Shown here piece after piece: positions 60,525 to 64,000 of a stretch of 64,000 nucleotides of DNA. Source of the DNA: Seleniivibrio sp. (GTDB lineage Bacteria; Chrysiogenota; Deferribacteres; Deferribacterales; Geovibrionaceae). The DNA lies in contig NZ_JAJOIL010000001.1 in NCBI RefSeq assembly GCF_021209385.1, forward strand, positions 1-64,000, written 5' to 3'. Position numbers and translations under genes: made by a program. Below the pieces are notes generated by a model. The model had not been told where the DNA came from, ran no database searches, and saw nothing but the letters and a program-made list of their open reading frames with translations. The first letter of the stretch is position 1. Every line of letters begins with the position of its first letter.

Positions 60525-63253
60525 TCAGAATTTTATCTTAAGGTTCTCCGTTTTGTCCCCGCGCAGAACCTTCATATCGTATTCTCTGCCCTTCTCCGCA
60601 TAAAGGAGCTCCAGCTTCAGCGTTGCAAGATCTTTCAGCTGCACACCGTTGAAACCTGTCAGAATGTCGTCTTTCAGCACACCGCCAACCTGAGCGGCTG
60701 ATTTATCAGAAACCTCGACAACCTTGAGTTTTCCGTCCTTATCGTCTAGCCCCACGCCAAGCATGGGCGACGCGTCGTATTCGCTCTCTGCCGGATACAG
60801 AACATAGTCCGCTATACCTGGTCTGTTCTCCTCGTCCTGACACACTGCAACGTAGTTAAGGAGGTTTCTGCGGAACAATCTTTCCGGTATGGACGACCTG
60901 TATCGTATATGTCCGTTTCCGGCGATGATAACCATCAGCCTGTCGGGATTCGCTTTCATATATTTGTCGGCAGAATCCGCCATAGTCTCATCCCACAGAA
61001 GCTGCGCTTCGTAGAAATTCTCAAAATCCTTGCCCATGGGGTGCATGGAAAAAATGGTTGTCAGGTTCTCCCTGTATGCTCCGTCCGTATATTCGATGCT
61101 GTCCGGAATCTGTTTAAGGTCTTCCGCATCAAGGGATTTGATACCGCCAGCCGACACTTTTTTCGTTATCTCCTGCGGAGTGTTCAGCGCCACAAGGGGG
61201 ATTCCGTTCTCTTTCGCGTAGCGGAAGATGGGCATATACATGCGAAAATCGAATTTCCAGCGGTCATAATATTCCGTGCGGATAAGCATCTCTTTTTCGC
61301 TTATTTTACCCGCAACGTAGTCGTCAAGCGCCTGCTGAAATGGTTTCTGAACCATCTCAAGCCCGACTGCAACCTTTTTTCCTGCTTCGTTCAGCCTGCG
61401 GATGAATTCAAGCTGGTTCTCGTGGTGAGCGTAGCTCGTGTGTGACTCGCCCACATAAAATACTTTCGCATATGGATTTTCATCTATAATGGTTTTGATG
61501 TTGATTGCGGACTGCACACGCTCTCCCTGTCTGTCATCGTAAAGGATAAATCTGTTGCCCTGCCAGCTTTCTGCCAGTTTCGGCATGAGCCTGCCGTTTT
61601 CAAGGGACAAAGAGCTGTATTTGCCGTAATGGCTTGCCCTTGCGATATTCTTTTCCGCTGTTTCAGCGTCTGACGTGTGTATGATATACGTCATTCTGTC
61701 AGTGTAGAGCGGATGGAGAGATGATATCATCTCAAAATCCGACCTGATAACTGGAGCGTTCACGCCGTAATATTTTTTATATGCGGCGTTGTCCCTGTCA
61801 AGAAAGATGAGTATTTTATCATTATACTGATAAGGATTTACATCGTCACTGTAAACCTCAGCATTATTTATCATCTTCAAAACGCTTTCGTATTTTGTTT
61901 TATTTTTTGCACTTACAAACACAGCTTTAGGATATTTTCCCCAAAGTCCGTAAAATGCAGGGTAAACCTCTGTCCGGTCAAGCATCCTCGCTGTTTTATA
62001 CTGCGGGTCAATGACAAGTTCGCTGGGTCTCTCTTTGGTTTTTATAACGATTTCTTTGTCTTTGGTGTCGATATACTGCGTGCTAACCGTATCTCCTTTA
62101 TCTGTTCTGACAACAATTTCCAGAGGATAGTTAAGGTTTTCATAGTGGTTTTTTATTGTGAACGATGTTTCGTAACCATCCATAACAGCTTTGTAGCCAG
62201 CCTTGTCAACGTCAAACTCAGCTATATAATTCTCGGCAAGCCAGCCGCCGAAAAATTTATCAAGTTTCCTGCCGGATGCATCTTCAAAACACTTCTGGAG
62301 TTCATCCCAGCCTGCCTGTTCATATTTATATCTGCTGTAGATAAGTTTAAGCCCTTTTCCGAAAGCATCGGAACCTATGACATCCTCCAGCATCGAGAAG
62401 AACATCATCCCTTTTGAATAGCCCACCGCCTGCGCGGCTTTCCCGCTGTTATAGCTGAATCCTATCAGCAGCTGCCATCCTCTTTCTGTCTGGCGTTCTG
62501 CATAATGTCGATTATCGCCGCCTTGCGGTACTGCACATCCTTTCCTTCCTGCTTTTCGTAAAGTCTGTCTGCAAGGTAAGTTGTCAGCCCTTCCGCCCAG
62601 TTTCCGTTGCGGTCGGTTTCAACAGAAACACCAAGCCACTGGTGCAAAAGCTCATGACCCAATGAAGTCTTTGTCATGAAAGGCATGGCAACAATTCTGT
62701 CGGAAATGAATGTAAGAGAAACGTGTGCATGACCGATGGGATACGGAACGTCCGCCACTGCAAATCTGCCATAGGGGTACTTTCCGAACATATCTGAATA
62801 CATGTTCATAAGTTCCTTTATCCTGTCGAAATAGGTGTCTGCATACTGCATATTCTCTTTTGAGAAGTAGACGGCAAGTTCAACGCCGTTGAATTTCTCC
62901 GTGCGCACCTGCCATTTGTCTGATATTCCGAGCATCATGCCGTATTTGGCATGTTTCAGAGTGAATTTATAGCCGTATTTTGTTTTTTCGGCTCTGTCGC
63001 TCTCGGCGATCGCTGTGTAGCTTTCGGGAAGGGTCAGTTCAAGAACATAGCTTGTGTCCTTCGGTTCTCCGAACCAGTCACCGTCAAGAATAAAGGTGCC
63101 GTTCAGATCCGTCATGGCACTCTGGAAGGGTTTTCCGTCCACAGTACCGGAAATGACCTTTGCCGTCATGTCCGCTTTCGCTTTCACCAGCGTTGCGGCG
63201 TTTACAGAAAATACTGATGTGATTAAAAGAAACATGGATAACAGTCTTTTCAT
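60525..63253 (-). pseudogene. M1-type peptidase / ChaN / PDZ fusion protein, split by a frameshift
   Basis: Two minus-strand frames form one protein of about 905 residues. The first (62465-63253) has a signal peptide (about 1-20) and an M1-like metallopeptidase core with HELLH (His200, Glu201, His204) and a Glu in NWAEG 17 residues later. It breaks after ARQKEDG, near 62470. The second frame continues the same domain (QLLIGFSYNSGKAAQAVGYSKGMMFF), then a ChaN/Tiki-like domain (FYVGESHTSYAHHENQLEFIRRL, LVALNTPQEITKKV, GNGHIRYRSSIP) and a C-terminal PDZ domain (about 95 residues). One missing base explains the break. The fusion suggests a periplasmic or surface protease. Confidence 0.8.
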
Positions 63254-63300
63254 CTGCGCCTCGCAATTATATTGGGAATTTGTTGAAAATATGACTTATC

Positions 63301-64000
63301 TTAACCTTTTTGGTTCAGAAAAAGGAAGCGGTAAAAGTGCACGTCGGAAAGTTTAGCGCTTATGCGCACAGCAAGTGCGATGAAAAGAATTGAAAAAACA
63401 GTTCTTAGCAAAAGAATCCCCGAAAGATGCCCGCCTATGGAGACCATAAGAAGGGTATCTTCTATCATGGAATGACAGATGCCCATGAAGGCTAGGCTGA
63501 AAAATACGTCCCTGTGGCTGATTGTTCCCGAACGTGCTTCGTTTATGATAAGTCCGCCGCCGTATGTAAGCCCCAGCGTAAAGCCTACCATCGTAAGATA
63601 TGCCGCCTCTTTGCCTATTCCCATGAGCTTCATAAGTGGTTCACAGGCTGAGTTTATCAGATTTATCACGCCGATCACTTTCAGCACCTTCATGATGAAC
63701 ACCAGAAGGGTCACGATACAGGCGATATATGCGAGATTCTGCACCTCGCCGAGCGCCCAGCCGATGATGGATGCGTCAACGGGTGACGGTTTCAGCAATA
63801 TTTTTGCAGGCTGGTCAAGCCATCCGCCGTAACTGTATATCAGATTAAGGATGATGCCGAAGATGAGCGCCGAACCTATGCGGAAAGCCGCCATAGCCGC
63901 GAAACGCGTTCCGGCTTTTTTCGCTATCTGCACTTCCACAGGAATTGCGTGCGCCATGAGCATCATTGACGCAAGCACTGTCGCCTGCGCAGCCGTAAGC
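63301..64000 (-). CDS. Nucleoside recognition (Gate) domain membrane protein, C-terminal part
   Basis: At least 233 residues are visible, continuing past the right edge of the window. The protein is polytopic with six or more helices: AFRIGSALIFGIILNLIYSYGGW, NLAYIACIVTLLVFIMKVLKVIGVINLINS, AAYLTMVGFTLGLTYGGGLIINEAR and DVFFSLAFMGICHSMIEDTLLMVSIGGHLSG. This fits the nucleoside-recognition/Gate family (SpmA/SpmB, NupC-related), whose substrates are mostly unknown. The first in-frame ATG at 63978 is internal to the conserved region, so the true start lies outside. Confidence 0.8.
   Translation of the reverse strand, partial: LTAAQATVLASMMLMAHAIPVEVQIAKKAGTRFAAMAAFRIGSALIFGIILNLIYSYGGWLDQPAKILLKPSPVDASIIGWALGEVQNLAYIACIVTLLVFIMKVLKVIGVINLINSACEPLMKLMGIGKEAAYLTMVGFTLGLTYGGGLIINEARSGTISHRDVFFSLAFMGICHSMIEDTLLMVSIGGHLSGILLLRTVFSILFIALAVRISAKLSDVHFYRFLFLNQKG

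Overview
The window looks like a chromosome segment from a Gram-negative, motile bacterium. It has lipoprotein and outer-membrane style signal peptides, a meso-DAP type MurE, a CheW/CheZ chemotaxis protein and PAS kinases with an HQWRQPL H-box. Gene content and style resemble the phylum Deferribacterota (Geovibrio/Seleniivibrio/Denitrovibrio-like). That placement is inference from general knowledge, not from a search.

Layout. 1-1.0 kb: 3' end of an IS3-family element that has cut off the 3' end of an ACR3 arsenite-efflux gene. 1.1-1.3 kb: tRNA-Lys and tRNA-Ala. 1.4-5.0 kb: a DUF438/hemerythrin/PAS protein and a pncA-pncB NAD-salvage operon. 5.0-8.0 kb: AT-rich accessory stretch with a decapitated S24 repressor, a small membrane protein, a lipoprotein and a Fic protein. 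8.1-25.8 kb (minus strand): division and cell-wall (dcw) cluster in the order mraZ, small orf, rsmH, ftsL, ftsI, murE, murF, mraY, murD, ftsW, murG, murC, ddl, ftsQ, ftsA, ftsZ, then a frameshifted glycosyltransferase. There is no murB. 26.0-30.4 kb: FMN-binding oxidase-like protein, WYL regulator, unknown protein, spore-photoproduct-lyase-like radical SAM enzyme and ftsY.

30.5-47.1 kb is the most unusual part. Two small divergent DNA-binding regulators are followed, apparently in the same transcript as the XRE repressor, by a subtilisin-like protease. After a TPR lipoprotein gene on the other strand comes a 15-gene, tightly coupled phage-type operon: gpI-like protease/scaffold, decoration protein, major capsid protein, gp36-like connector, then tail, fibre and unknown proteins. 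No terminase, portal, tape measure, sheath, tube, integrase or lysis gene can be recognised. The last gene overlaps the stop codon of a host kinase. It could be a gene-transfer-agent-like or domesticated capsid locus, a degenerate prophage, or one module of a dispersed system.

47.1-64.0 kb: PAS histidine kinase, sigma-54-type promoter with glnK-amt, double-XRE/S24-like regulator, DUF2062 protein, FlhG/MinD-like ATPase, CheW-CheZ fusion with a repetitive linker, long-chain acyl-CoA ligase, YgiQ radical SAM protein, an M1 peptidase-ChaN-PDZ fusion broken by a frameshift, and the C-terminal part of a nucleoside-recognition (Gate) membrane protein running off the right edge. Several families of palindromic intergenic repeats and two related clusters of DnaA-box-like motifs lie between genes.
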